The position numbers and the translations under genes were made by a program. The notes under the pieces were generated by a model that had not been told where the DNA came from, did not search any database, and saw nothing but the letters and a program-made list of their open reading frames with translations. From Clostridium hydrogenum (GTDB lineage: Bacteria > Bacillota > Clostridia > Clostridiales > Clostridiaceae), in assembly GCF_021432385.1 (NCBI RefSeq), contig NZ_JAEACT010000002.1, forward strand, positions 1,879,501 to 1,943,500: a DNA stretch of 64,000 nt, given 5' to 3'. Numbering within the stretch: the stretch's first letter is position 1; each line of letters opens with the position of its first letter. Positions 1 to 8,614 of this stretch are shown in pieces.

Positions 1-747
1 AATGTTACTGGTCAAACTTATCCAAGAAAAGTTGATTCTATAGTATTAAATACTTTATCTGAAATAGCTCAAAGTGCTTATAAATTTAGTAATGATCTTA
101 GAATTCTTCAAAATATGAAAGAGATGGAGGAACCATTTGAAAAAAATCAAATAGGATCATCTGCTATGGCTTATAAGAGAAATCCAATGAGATCAGAGAG
201 AATAAGTGCACTTGCTAGATATGTTATTGTAGATGCTTTAAATCCAGCTATTACTGCTTCAACTCAATGGTTTGAAAGAACTTTAGATGATTCGGCTAAT
301 AAGAGACTTTCTGTTGCAGAAGGCTTCTTGGCATTAGATGGAGTATTAAATCTATATATAAATGTGTCAAGTAATATGGTTGTATATGAAAAAGTTATAA
401 CTTCACATGTAAATAGTGAGTTACCTTTTATGGCTACAGAAAATATAATGATGGAAGCTGTAAAAAGAGGTGGGGACAGACAAGAACTTCATGAGCTTAT
501 AAGAACATATTCAATGCAAACTGCTAAGAGGATTAAAGAAGAGGGATTATCTAACGATTTAATTGATAGAATAAAAAAGGATTCTACATTTAAATTAAGT
601 GAAAAAGAGATAGATGAAATTATTGACCCTAAAAAGTTTGTTGGAAGAGCACCTGGTCAAGTAGTAGACTATATACAGGAATGTGTTAAACCAGTGCTAG
701 AAAGTAATAAAGACTGTATAAATGTTGATGTAAATATAAGTGTATAA
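1..747 (+). CDS. purB: Adenylosuccinate lyase, C-terminal part (5' end outside window)
   Basis: The reading frame is open from base 1, so only the C-terminal half is present. It carries the fumarase/aspartase-superfamily signature GSSAMAYKRNP, in the flexible loop that holds the catalytic serine, near bases 150-185. The enzyme splits adenylosuccinate (and SAICAR) to AMP (and AICAR) plus fumarate in cytosolic purine synthesis. The helical C-terminal domain that follows (..DRIKKDSTF.., ..GRAPGQVVDYI..) is typical of clostridial PurB. The gene ends at a TAA and is followed by a hairpin. Identification is firm; the start cannot be seen. Confidence 0.95.
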   Translation, partial: NVTGQTYPRKVDSIVLNTLSEIAQSAYKFSNDLRILQNMKEMEEPFEKNQIGSSAMAYKRNPMRSERISALARYVIVDALNPAITASTQWFERTLDDSANKRLSVAEGFLALDGVLNLYINVSSNMVVYEKVITSHVNSELPFMATENIMMEAVKRGGDRQELHELIRTYSMQTAKRIKEEGLSNDLIDRIKKDSTFKLSEKEIDEIIDPKKFVGRAPGQVVDYIQECVKPVLESNKDCINVDVNISV

Positions 748-836
748 TTCTACCATAAATTAAAGTAAATTATTGCTAAAATAAATGTAAAATATTACAA
801 AAAAATATTTACATGAGTTACATAAAAGTATATAAT

Positions 837-885
837 TAGTTCATGAAATAGTATCGATATTATTCTTTTCATGGACTATTTATAT
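837..885 (+). terminator. Probable terminator after purB
   Basis: A 12-bp stem (837-848 with 867-878, one G-T pair) encloses an AT-rich loop and is followed by TTTATATTAAT. It lies 90 bases after the purB stop and before the next gene. Confidence 0.55.
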
Positions 886-909
886 TAATGATGAGATGAA
901 GGGTAGAAA

Positions 910-1767
910 ATGACTAAAAGTAGAATTATTATAATATTAACCTCTTTAACATTTTTATTTTTTTGTGGTTGTTCATCTAGTACAAAAAATAAAGTTAAAA
1001 ATAGTGTTAACTCACAGCAGCTCACAGCTAAAAATGATAAAAAACAAAATAAAGTAAAAAAACCCCCTGAAGTGGAAAAACCCCAAGTTTATAAAGTTGG
1101 ATCAAAAGGTGATAAAGTAAAGGACATTCAAGATAAATTAATAACATATGGATATCCTGTTACTGATGATGGAAAATTCGGAGTGGCTACTGATTGGGCA
1201 GTTAGAGACTTCCAATATAGGCATAATCTTAATATGGATGGCTCTGTTTCTGATAACACCTTTAAATTCCTAAATCAAAAACCAACCACTGACACTATGT
1301 GTAATTCTAATCTTAATCCAGTTCAAAATCCAGATGTACAAGCTAAAAAGGCTTATGCTGAAAATATTGCAAATTCAAATAATCTTGATAGCTATACTAA
1401 ATATTTAATTATAGCTTCACTTAAAGAGCAGAGAGTTTATATTTTTAATGGAAGTAATAAAAATTGGACACTTATAAATACTTTTCAGTGTACATCAGGT
1501 GCAGCAGCAACGCCAACAATTACTGGACACTTTTTCGTTCAAGGTAAGGGCAGGGCATTTAAGTCAGGGAATGATATTATATGTAAGTACTATACACAAA
1601 TACAAGGCAATTATTTATTTCATAGTATATTATTTGATAAGAATGGTAATGTTGTAGATGGTACTTTAGGAGCTTCACTTTCCCATGGATGCATGAGACT
1701 AGCTGTTGAAAATGCAAAATATATATATGACAATATACCGATGGGAACGTCTATATGGATTTATTAA
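910..1767 (+). CDS. Lipoprotein L,D-transpeptidase with peptidoglycan-binding domain
   Basis: 285 aa. The N-terminus is a lipoprotein signal: a basic start, a hydrophobic run and Cys21 in an FCGC box. A Lys/Asn-rich linker leads to a PG_binding_1 domain (about residues 60-120), then a YkuD transpeptidase domain (about 155-285). The catalytic motif SHGCMRL is present near residue 260 with an upstream His in FHSILFD. Such enzymes make 3-3 peptide cross-links in peptidoglycan or attach proteins to it, outside the membrane. GGGTAG precedes the ATG as a weak ribosome site. The 3' end overlaps the longest reading frame of the next gene, so the two may be co-transcribed. Confidence 0.85.
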   Translation: MTKSRIIIILTSLTFLFFCGCSSSTKNKVKNSVNSQQLTAKNDKKQNKVKKPPEVEKPQVYKVGSKGDKVKDIQDKLITYGYPVTDDGKFGVATDWAVRDFQYRHNLNMDGSVSDNTFKFLNQKPTTDTMCNSNLNPVQNPDVQAKKAYAENIANSNNLDSYTKYLIIASLKEQRVYIFNGSNKNWTLINTFQCTSGAAATPTITGHFFVQGKGRAFKSGNDIICKYYTQIQGNYLFHSILFDKNGNVVDGTLGASLSHGCMRLAVENAKYIYDNIPMGTSIWIY

Positions 1768-1787
1768 AAAGAATAAGGGAGTACAAT

Positions 1788-3482
1788 ATGAAATTTACAG
1801 AATTTGAATATAAAAGACCCGATGTAGAAGAAATAAAAAATAAAATTAATTTTCTTTTAAAAGATTTTAATAATGCGGATACTTTTGAAATGCAGGACAA
1901 AATAATTAAGGAAATTAATGATATTAGAAATGAATTTGATTCAATGAGTACAATAGTATATATAAGGCATACTATTGATACTAATGATGAGTTTTATGAT
2001 GCTGAGCAGACTTTTTTTGATGAAAAATTACCAATATATAATGGCATTATAACAAGTTATTATAAGGCATTAATAAACTCTAAATTTAAGGGTAAACTTG
2101 AAGAAAAATGGGGAAAACAATTATTTACAATAGCGGAGTGTGCAATCTCTACATTTTCGGATGAAGTAATTTCCGATCTTCAAGAAGAAAATGCACTTGC
2201 AAGTAAATATACTAAACTCCTTGCTTCTGCAAAAATAAATTATAAGGGTGAGGAAAGAAATCTTTCACAAATGACACCTTTTACTTTATCAAAGGATAGA
2301 AACGAAAGAAGACTTGCTAGTGAATTAAAATATCAATTTTTTGCCGATAATTCAGTTGAATTTGATGATATATATGATAAACTTGTAAAAGTTAGAACTA
2401 AAATAGCTAAAAAGCTTGGTTTTAATAGTTTTGTAGAACTTGCGTATAAAAGACTTAATAGGTCAGATTATAATCCTGAAATGGTAAAGAATTTTAGAAA
2501 GCAAGTTAAGGAATATTTAGTTCCAATTGCTAAAAAGCTAGTAGAAAAACAAAGAAAAAGATTGGAACTCGAAAAAATAGAATACTACGATCTTAATTTC
2601 TATTTTAAAACAGGTAATGCAAAGCCTCATGGTTCAGCAGAATGGATGGTAAAAAATGCTCAAAAAATGTATTCTGAACTTTCTAAAGAGACAGGAGAAT
2701 TTTTTGACTTTATGGTAGAAAATGAACTTTTAGATTTAGTAAGTAAAAAAGGAAAAGGCAGCGGAGGATATTGTACGTATATAAGTAAGTATAAGTCACC
2801 ATTTATATTTTCAAACTTTAATGGGACTTCTGGTGATGTAAATGTACTTACACATGAAGCAGGGCATGCTTTTCAAATCTTCTCAAGTAGGGGGTTTGGA
2901 ATACCAGAATATAATTTTCCTACACTAGAAGCTTGTGAAATACATTCAATGAGTATGGAATTCTTTACTTGGCCTTGGCTTAATCTTTTCTTTGAAGAAG
3001 AAGCAGATAAATATAAATTTTATCATATAAGCGATGCTTTTCTATTTATACCTTATGGCGTAGCTGTTGATGAATTCCAACATGCTGTTTATGAAAATCC
3101 TGATATGACTCCAGAGGAAAGAAAAAAGACCTGGAGAGAAATTGAAAAGAAATACATGCCATATAAGGACTACGAAGGTAATGAATTTTTGGAATTAGGC
3201 GGATATTGGCAGCAGCAGAGGCATATTTATGAGAGTCCATTTTACTATATAGATTATACTCTTGCCCAGTTATGCGCATTTCAGTTCTGGAATAAGTCAT
3301 TGCACAATAGGGAAGAAGCTTGGAAAGATTACTGTAATTTATGTAAACTTGGCGGAAGTAAGTCATTTTTGGAACTTGTAAAAAGTGCAAATTTAAAATC
3401 GCCTTTTGAAGACGGAACTATAAAGGAAGCTATTGAACCTGTAGGAAAGTGGATTGGTAGCGTTGATGATTTAAAATTATAG
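1788..3482 (+). CDS. M3-family oligoendopeptidase (PepF-like zinc metallopeptidase)
   Basis: 564 aa from the ATG at 1788. That start has GGGAG six bases upstream; the longer frame beginning at 1755 inside the previous gene has no good ribosome site. The thermolysin-like motif HEAGHAF (HExxH) lies near residue 355, and a downstream Glu in LEACEIHSMSMEF supplies the third zinc ligand, as in M3 peptidases. These are cytosolic enzymes that cut short peptides. No signal peptide is seen. Length fits the M3 clostridial oligoendopeptidase family. It sits 20 bases after the L,D-transpeptidase gene and probably shares its transcript. Confidence 0.88.
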   Translation: MKFTEFEYKRPDVEEIKNKINFLLKDFNNADTFEMQDKIIKEINDIRNEFDSMSTIVYIRHTIDTNDEFYDAEQTFFDEKLPIYNGIITSYYKALINSKFKGKLEEKWGKQLFTIAECAISTFSDEVISDLQEENALASKYTKLLASAKINYKGEERNLSQMTPFTLSKDRNERRLASELKYQFFADNSVEFDDIYDKLVKVRTKIAKKLGFNSFVELAYKRLNRSDYNPEMVKNFRKQVKEYLVPIAKKLVEKQRKRLELEKIEYYDLNFYFKTGNAKPHGSAEWMVKNAQKMYSELSKETGEFFDFMVENELLDLVSKKGKGSGGYCTYISKYKSPFIFSNFNGTSGDVNVLTHEAGHAFQIFSSRGFGIPEYNFPTLEACEIHSMSMEFFTWPWLNLFFEEEADKYKFYHISDAFLFIPYGVAVDEFQHAVYENPDMTPEERKKTWREIEKKYMPYKDYEGNEFLELGGYWQQQRHIYESPFYYIDYTLAQLCAFQFWNKSLHNREEAWKDYCNLCKLGGSKSFLELVKSANLKSPFEDGTIKEAIEPVGKWIGSVDDLKL

Positions 3483-3487
3483 AAAAA

Positions 3488-3535
3488 GAGCTATTACTTT
3501 AAGGCATAAGAGCTTAAGGTAGTAGCTCCTTTATT
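3488..3535 (+). terminator. Terminator after the oligoendopeptidase
   Basis: 16-base arms at 3488-3503 and 3513-3528 pair with wobble and are followed by CTTTATTATA, starting six bases after the stop codon. Confidence 0.6.
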
Positions 3536-3840
3536 ATAGAATGACAACTTTTGGTATTATTGAACCTGATTTGTTGGTTTTGTTTACATAATATAAATTA
3601 TGTGAATTATTTTTTTTGTTAACCTAGAATTAAATAATTTAATTAATAAATTGTATGTACTATTGTAATATAGTTGTCACAATTAAAGGTTATTATATAA
3701 ACATAGAAAATGAATTTCCCAATCCCAATTTAATATAAATTAAATATAAAAAAGCAGTTGGTTAGTCCCCCTTTCCAGCTGCTTTTCTATATTTAAATAA
3801 AAAATTATTCAAAATAATTGTAAAGTAAATTATAAATATC
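3536..3840. other. Gene-free AT-rich spacer
   Basis: Apart from the hairpins at 3488-3528 and 3750-3786 this spacer holds only AT-rich sequence. I see no open frame with a ribosome site and no RNA motif. Confidence 0.5.
3750..3790 (-). terminator. Terminator for the leftward YcxB-like gene
   Basis: A 12-bp stem pairs 3750-3761 with 3775-3786 (one wobble). On the minus strand the stem ends in a T-run (CTGCTTTTTTATA), placing it after the leftward gene that stops at 3841. Confidence 0.65.
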
Positions 3841-4383
3841 CTACTGATATTTAGCATCAATGGGATATTTATAACTTATTTTTAAATTACTATTTTCTAT
3901 TAGTTTGTTTAAAAAGAGTTTTTTATCATTATAGCCTTTAAATGCGCTAATAGGAATAAATAATTCATCATTGGCTGCAGTTATGATAAAAATATAATTA
4001 TCTATTAAACTAATTATTTTTATAGATTGCCATTTATAAATTTTTTCAGATAAACTAGTGATTGTTTGCAATCCAACTTCAGTTATGATTATCTTAGTAG
4101 GTTTGAAGCAATCATTGTATTTCACTGATAGAAAAACTTTATTCAATTTTTTTCTGAGCAAAAATTTAATTCGTCTTTTCCTATATACCGTTAAAATGAG
4201 CAATGTTAACAGCAACATTATGTAGTAATATAAATGATTTATTATTATACAAGTAAAAATAGCAAAAATAAGTATTGAAATTGCTTGTATAATAGTTGAA
4301 CGTTTATAAGCTTTGGTTTCAATGAAATGCTTCATGTGAAAATTTATTAAATCGTCCCTGGAAATTTGATATTTTATTTCCAT
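3841..4383 (-). CDS. YcxB-like membrane protein, copy 1
   Basis: 180 aa. Two adjacent hydrophobic segments (about residues 30-70) form a membrane hairpin after a short soluble start. They are followed by a basic stretch (RKRRIKFLLRKKL) and a C-terminal soluble domain with the pattern YKWxSIK..LIDNYIFI..NDELFIPISAF, which resembles the YcxB C-terminal domain. The molecular role of this family is not established. It is a clear paralogue of the divergently oriented 180-aa gene at 4576: same length, same FHxKH/Y start motif, same PIDxKYQ ending. Family assignment is from memory of the pattern. Confidence 0.65.
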   Translation of the reverse strand: MEIKYQISRDDLINFHMKHFIETKAYKRSTIIQAISILIFAIFTCIIINHLYYYIMLLLTLLILTVYRKRRIKFLLRKKLNKVFLSVKYNDCFKPTKIIITEVGLQTITSLSEKIYKWQSIKIISLIDNYIFIITAANDELFIPISAFKGYNDKKLFLNKLIENSNLKISYKYPIDAKYQ

Positions 4384-4575
4384 AATTAAAACTCCAATCT
4401 TATTTTTTATAGAATAGTAATTGTAAAATACATTATACTTTAGTTTATTGAAAATTTAAACATAACCAAATTATGAGTTTTTATGATATTTAATATTATC
4501 ATATATTTAAATTTAAAAATATGGTATAATATGTTAGAAATGATTTTATTCAAAGGTAAAGAATGGAGTGCTAAT

Positions 4576-5118
4576 GTGAGGATAAATTACAAAATTTCCA
4601 TAGATGAATTAGTAAATTTTCATACAAAATATGTTACTGAAACTAAAAATTATAAATATGCTATTATCGGTAATACAATTTTCATGCTTTTGCTGATATT
4701 TCTTGTTTTTATGCTTTCTAAAAGTTCATTTTATACTATTTCTACACTTATTATGTGCTTTGTTTGTTTATTATTTAGAAAAAGATATATGATATACGGC
4801 ATAAGGAAAAGATTGCGCAAAATTTTTTCATTTGAAAAATATAATAATTATTTTGAAGCCACTACATTGATTATTGATGAAAATGGTTTGAATTTAAGTA
4901 CTAATTTATCTCAAAGGGCTTATAAATGGATTTCTCTAAAAAGTTTGTATTTAATAGACAATTATGTTTTTATAAGAACAAATACACATGATGATATATT
5001 AATTCCCATTGATTCTTTTTCATTATTAAAAGATAAAGACTTTTTTATTAATACTATTATTAACAATACTAATTTAGTATTGAAAAATACATATCCTATT
5101 GATTTTAAATATCAATAG
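4576..5118 (+). CDS. YcxB-like membrane protein, copy 2 (GTG start)
   Basis: 180 aa from GTG at 4576. GGAG lies seven bases upstream, and this start makes the N-terminus (MRINYKISIDELVNFHTKY) align residue by residue with the paralogue at 3841-4383 (MEIKYQISRDDLINFHMKH). A longer in-frame extension to 4483 reads like non-coding sequence and has no counterpart in the paralogue. Two membrane segments, a basic turn (FRKRYMIYGIRKRLRK) and a YcxB-like C-terminal domain (YKWISLKSLYLIDNYVFI) are visible. The two copies diverge from a shared 192-bp spacer, probably after duplication and inversion. Confidence 0.65.
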   Translation: MRINYKISIDELVNFHTKYVTETKNYKYAIIGNTIFMLLLIFLVFMLSKSSFYTISTLIMCFVCLLFRKRYMIYGIRKRLRKIFSFEKYNNYFEATTLIIDENGLNLSTNLSQRAYKWISLKSLYLIDNYVFIRTNTHDDILIPIDSFSLLKDKDFFINTIINNTNLVLKNTYPIDFKYQ

Positions 5119-5155
5119 AATATTCTCTTAAACTTATTACTGTAATTTTATATTA

Positions 5156-5527
5156 TTAATTATTGTTAATAAACGATTCTACAGTATCATATTTTTCTAT
5201 ATTGACACCATTTTCTTCAATTATTTTTACAAATTTTTTTTGAAGTTCTACAGCTCTTTCTTTAAATTTTTCTAGATGTTTTGCATTATATGCATCCATC
5301 AAATTAAATTTGTATAACCCGTTTTCTATTGAAGCCTCGTTTAATTCATTTTGCAAGCATGTATATGCATTTTTTGTTTTTGGTATAAAATAGAAATCTA
5401 CATCTGATAATGGATTGGCTGTACCATTTTCATAAGAACCATAAGTAAGTAAAAGGCTTACATCATCTTTATAGTCTTTTTTAATTTTTTTAACTACCCA
5501 ATCGACAATCATATCATTTCTTTTCAT
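5156..5527 (-). pseudogene. Nucleotidyltransferase relic with internal deletion
   Basis: 123 aa from the ATG at 5527, chosen because GGAGG lies five bases upstream; the ATG at 5539 contains part of that ribosome site. Residues 1-50 carry a nucleotidyltransferase core (GSYENGTANPLSDVDFYF, i.e. GS followed by DxD) like aminoglycoside adenylyltransferases. The frame then passes directly into a tail (CLQNEL..FNLMDAYNAKHLEKF..) that is nearly identical to the tail of the relic at 8210-8590. That second relic holds a preceding helical segment missing here. I infer an in-frame internal deletion of a roughly 250-280-aa parent. A short expressed protein cannot be excluded. Confidence 0.6.
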
Positions 5528-5570
5528 AATATCCTCCATAACTTTGTACTTTCATATTTTCATTTAAACA

Positions 5571-6101
5571 TCAGTTTGCTGTGTTACAGCTGATTCTGCA
5601 AAATTCCTTCGCCATTTCTTCTGGAGATTCCCTCATTCCATCTTCCAACCAACGAAGAATGATACTATAGCAGGCACCAGAATAATAGTACAGCTCATAT
5701 TTGTGTATGGAATTCGATTTCATATCCCCGTTGACCCGAATAATATAGTCCGTGATTTCGTTTAGCATATTTACTGAAACATTAGCTTTTGCAGCGGTTA
5801 GGACAAAGTCGGCATATTTTTCGTAGAATTGAAATAAATGCAACATAAAATCGTAGTTGTGAAAATCTTCCACTTCTAATGGCTTTGAATGTTCATAATC
5901 CTGTTGCATAACATCAATGACTTCATATATGATATCTTCTATAGTATTGTAGTTGCGATAAAATGTTGCACGAGCAACACCGGCTTTTTTGATCAGTTCT
6001 GTAATTGATATGGAAGAGGCATTTTTTTCTTTAAGTAAATTCAGTAGAGCATATACCATTTTATTCTTTACCAGTTCATTTGCCTCTTTTCTTTTATCCA
6101 T
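5571..6101 (-). CDS. TetR-family transcriptional regulator
   Basis: 176 aa from the ATG at 6101, which has AGGAGG nine bases upstream; the longer frame runs into the divergent promoter region. A TetR helix-turn-helix is visible near residues 20-60 (ISITELIKKAGVARATFYRNYNTIEDIIYEV). The C-terminal ligand-binding part is all-helical and typical in length. It is transcribed away from the cyclase/FAH genes, and a perfect 17-base palindrome sits between them, so it most likely represses that pair (and itself) until an unknown aromatic or keto-acid-like effector binds. The effector is not readable from the sequence. Confidence 0.88.
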   Translation of the reverse strand: MDKRKEANELVKNKMVYALLNLLKEKNASSISITELIKKAGVARATFYRNYNTIEDIIYEVIDVMQQDYEHSKPLEVEDFHNYDFMLHLFQFYEKYADFVLTAAKANVSVNMLNEITDYIIRVNGDMKSNSIHKYELYYYSGACYSIILRWLEDGMRESPEEMAKEFCRISCNTAN

Positions 6102-6173
6102 GAAACAAAACCTCCTTTTTTGTATCAGGTTTGTACGTTGACGACTAAAGCATATAATGATAATCTGTAAATG

Positions 6174-6190
6174 TGATACATATTGTATCA
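6174..6190. promoter_or_regulatory. Likely TetR operator between TetR and cyclase genes
   Basis: TGATACATATTGTATCA is a perfect inverted repeat with 7-base arms and a 3-base centre. It lies just downstream of a TATAAT box (6153-6158) that would serve the cyclase gene. A lone half-site TGTATCA occurs at 6121-6127 near the TetR start. Confidence 0.7.
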
Positions 6191-6225
6191 TGTTTAAATT
6201 GTGCTTGCAAGAGGAGGAGATTCAA

Positions 6226-6990
6226 ATGAAAATAATTGACTTGACAAAGCCCATTGAAAAAAATAAAAAAGATCCTCAGTATATGAAAGTAAGAATAAAG
6301 CACAAAAGCCATCTAAAAGGAAAAATGCTATTACCATTCATGGGAGTGAACCCTTTCAAACTACCAAAGAGTTTTCGGGGATGGGCAGATGATAAAATTG
6401 CATTTGGTGTTCATTCTGTTACACATGTGGATGCGCCATGGCACTATGCGGCTAGAACAGCAGATGGATCAAAGAGCATGAGTATTGAAGAAGTACCCTT
6501 GGATTGGTTTTATGGTGATGGAATTGTGATTGATATGTCTTACAAAAAGGATATGGAACTTATTACAAAAGCAGATTTAGAAAACTATGTTAGACAAAAT
6601 AATTTACATATAGGAGAAGGTACCATCGTTTTTATAAAGACAGGCAGAGATCGTTATGTAGGAACGAGAAATTATCCTAAAAGTGGAACGGGAGTTAGCG
6701 GTGAAGCCACTAAATGGCTCATTGATCAGGGAGTACATGTTACTGGAATTGATCAGTGGGGCTGGGATAGACCACTGTTTAAACTAGGACATTTATCTAA
6801 TAAAACAAAAAATACGGATATCTTCTGGGAAGGGCATAGAGTTGGAATAGAAAAACCTTATTGTCACATAGAACAGGTTGTTGGATTGGGTCAGTTGCCA
6901 AAGGATGGATTTAAAGTAATGGCTATGCCATTGCCGTTAAAAGGATGTTCAGCATCACCAATCAGATTAATTGCAATCATGGAGGATTAA
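6226..6990 (+). CDS. Cyclase-family hydrolase (kynurenine formamidase-like)
   Basis: 254 aa from ATG 6226 with AGGAGGA about eight bases upstream. The metal-binding signature of the cyclase family (PF04199) is seen as GVHSVTHVDAPWHY near residue 65-80, a variant of HxGTHxDxPxH, with later conserved parts ..GVSGEATKWLIDQGVHVTGIDQWG.. These enzymes hydrolyse amides or lactone-like rings, for example N-formylkynurenine. The gene is coupled to a FAH-family hydrolase whose ribosome site lies within its last codons, so the two probably act in sequence on one small molecule. Substrate unknown. Family call is firm, substrate is not. Confidence 0.8.
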   Translation: MKIIDLTKPIEKNKKDPQYMKVRIKHKSHLKGKMLLPFMGVNPFKLPKSFRGWADDKIAFGVHSVTHVDAPWHYAARTADGSKSMSIEEVPLDWFYGDGIVIDMSYKKDMELITKADLENYVRQNNLHIGEGTIVFIKTGRDRYVGTRNYPKSGTGVSGEATKWLIDQGVHVTGIDQWGWDRPLFKLGHLSNKTKNTDIFWEGHRVGIEKPYCHIEQVVGLGQLPKDGFKVMAMPLPLKGCSASPIRLIAIMED

Positions 6991-6992
6991 AT

Positions 6993-7982
6993 ATGAAGAT
7001 TAAAAAATTAGTATTCAATAAACAAGGTAACACATCACTTGCTGTTTCCCGTGGAGCAGAGTGGATTTTGCTCAAACAACTAGCAGAGGAAATAAAAGAT
7101 AAGGATTTATTAGCAGTCTGTAATGACTTGATATCATTTTTACAGTACCGTGGAACACATAAGGATGAGCTTGATCAAATCATAGCTTCAGCGAAGGAAA
7201 CTTCCTTTGCACGTTTCGATATGGAAGATGTCATGATTTTTAAACCTATATTATATCGTGACTTTATGCTGGGAGAGCGGCATGTGATAAACAGTGGCAG
7301 AGGAATGGTTAAGAACTGCATGCCATCTGTATACCCAATATTAAAGGTATATGAAGCGATAACTAGAAATACATTTCCGCCACTTAAGCCAAAAAAAGCA
7401 TATTATGAGAATCCAGTCTATTATAAGGGCAATCACTTGTCCTTTGTTGGAAGTGGAAGTGAAATAAAATATCCGAATTATGCAACGGTCTTGGACTATG
7501 AACTGGAACTTGGATTTATTATTACAAAACAGATTAGGGATGCGGATGAAAAAACAGCGCTTGATGCCATAGGTGCTTTCTGTGTGTTTAATGATTTTAG
7601 TGCAAGAAATGTACAGATTCCCGAGATGAAACAGACAGGATTTGGACCATGCAAAGCAAAAGATTTTGCAAGTTCTATATCAAATGTTGTTGTGACGGCG
7701 GATGAATTACTGCCGCATCTTAATTCTCTTAAGACACGGGTGATCATAAACGAAGAAACGGTTGCAACGGGACAATTGAATGAGTTCTTATTTACACTTG
7801 GTCAGTCAGTGGCGTTTGCTTCAAAAGGAGAAACCGTATATCCTGGCGAATTCATGGGTACAGGAACAATACCAAACTGTAGTGGACTTGAGAATGGACA
7901 TTTACTCAAAAGTGGGGATACGATTCGACTGGAGATTGATCAGATTGGGTTTGTTGAGAACAATGTAAAAAGAGAATTCTGA
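6993..7982 (+). CDS. Fumarylacetoacetate hydrolase (FAH) family protein
   Basis: 329 aa from ATG 6993; GGAGG at 6981-6985 lies inside the end of the cyclase gene, so translation is probably coupled. The C-terminal half is a FAH fold with the metal-ligand region DYELELGFIITKQ and the conserved FNDFSARN. Near the end GEFMGTGTIPNCSGLENGHLLKSGD matches the GTxxG..xxxLxxGD pattern. FAH enzymes cleave C-C bonds in acylpyruvates or hydrate/decarboxylate dienoates. The N-terminal ~110 residues are a less conserved cap domain. Together with the cyclase it suggests an aromatic or cyclic-compound ring-opening route controlled by the TetR protein. Confidence 0.82.
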   Translation: MKIKKLVFNKQGNTSLAVSRGAEWILLKQLAEEIKDKDLLAVCNDLISFLQYRGTHKDELDQIIASAKETSFARFDMEDVMIFKPILYRDFMLGERHVINSGRGMVKNCMPSVYPILKVYEAITRNTFPPLKPKKAYYENPVYYKGNHLSFVGSGSEIKYPNYATVLDYELELGFIITKQIRDADEKTALDAIGAFCVFNDFSARNVQIPEMKQTGFGPCKAKDFASSISNVVVTADELLPHLNSLKTRVIINEETVATGQLNEFLFTLGQSVAFASKGETVYPGEFMGTGTIPNCSGLENGHLLKSGDTIRLEIDQIGFVENNVKREF

Positions 7983-8100
7983 TACAGTATTCATGCATTT
8001 GTATTATAAGGTATGTAACTATTGTTTTGTAAAAAAATACAATACAATTATTCCATAAATGTAGATTATGAGGTAATTATTTGGATTTTAAAATAATTTA

Positions 8101-8150
8101 AAGGGGTGCAGCCAACATTTTAAACTTGTTGGCTGCACCCCTTTAAGGGT
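8101..8150. terminator. Strong hairpin after the FAH gene
   Basis: A perfect 17-bp stem (8101-8117 with 8127-8143, 9-base loop) with a GC-rich core. The T-run after it is weak, so it may act on both strands between converging genes. Confidence 0.7.
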
Positions 8151-8209
8151 GTTTTATTCATAATTATAGCTATTGGTGCATATATTATGGTGTTTGTTAC
8201 AAAAATGAA

Positions 8210-8590
8210 TTAATTATTTTTTATAAACTCTTCTACGGTATCATATTCCTCTATATTGACACCATTCTCTTCAATTATTTTTACAAATTTTTTTTGAAGT
8301 TCTACAGCTCTTTCTTTAAATTTTTCTAGATGTTTTGGATTATATGCATCCATCAAGTTAAATTTATCTAACCCATTTTCCCTTGAAGACTCCTTTAATT
8401 CATCTTGTAAACATGTACCTGAAATATAAGCAAGAACAGCATCACCACTATCACAACATATATAGATTTTATTCCAGGTAGAGACAATTTCTTCATATAG
8501 TTCTGCAAGGTACTCATAGTTTGCTTTCTTTTCTTCATCTTTTGTTTTTTTAGTTTTTATATTCAAGAAGTTTCTTGTATTCTTTATCAT
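8210..8590 (-). pseudogene. Nucleotidyltransferase relic lacking the catalytic N-terminus
   Basis: 126 aa. It lacks the GS..DxD nucleotidyltransferase core but keeps a helical segment (EEKKANYEYLAELYEEIVSTWNKIYICCDSGDAV split over residues 20-50) and the tail shared with 5156-5527. The two copies are about 90% identical over their last ~190 bases and lie in the same orientation on either side of the TetR/cyclase/FAH cassette. No convincing ribosome site precedes the ATG at 8590. I read it as a 3' fragment of the same parent gene, the complement of the first relic. Confidence 0.6.
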
Positions 8591-8614
8591 TTTATGACAA
8601 CATTCTTCTTTAAT

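Noticed and set aside
5571..6191. Longer TetR frame starting at 6191
   Set aside because: The extra 30 residues cover the operator and promoter; a strong ribosome site serves the ATG at 6101.
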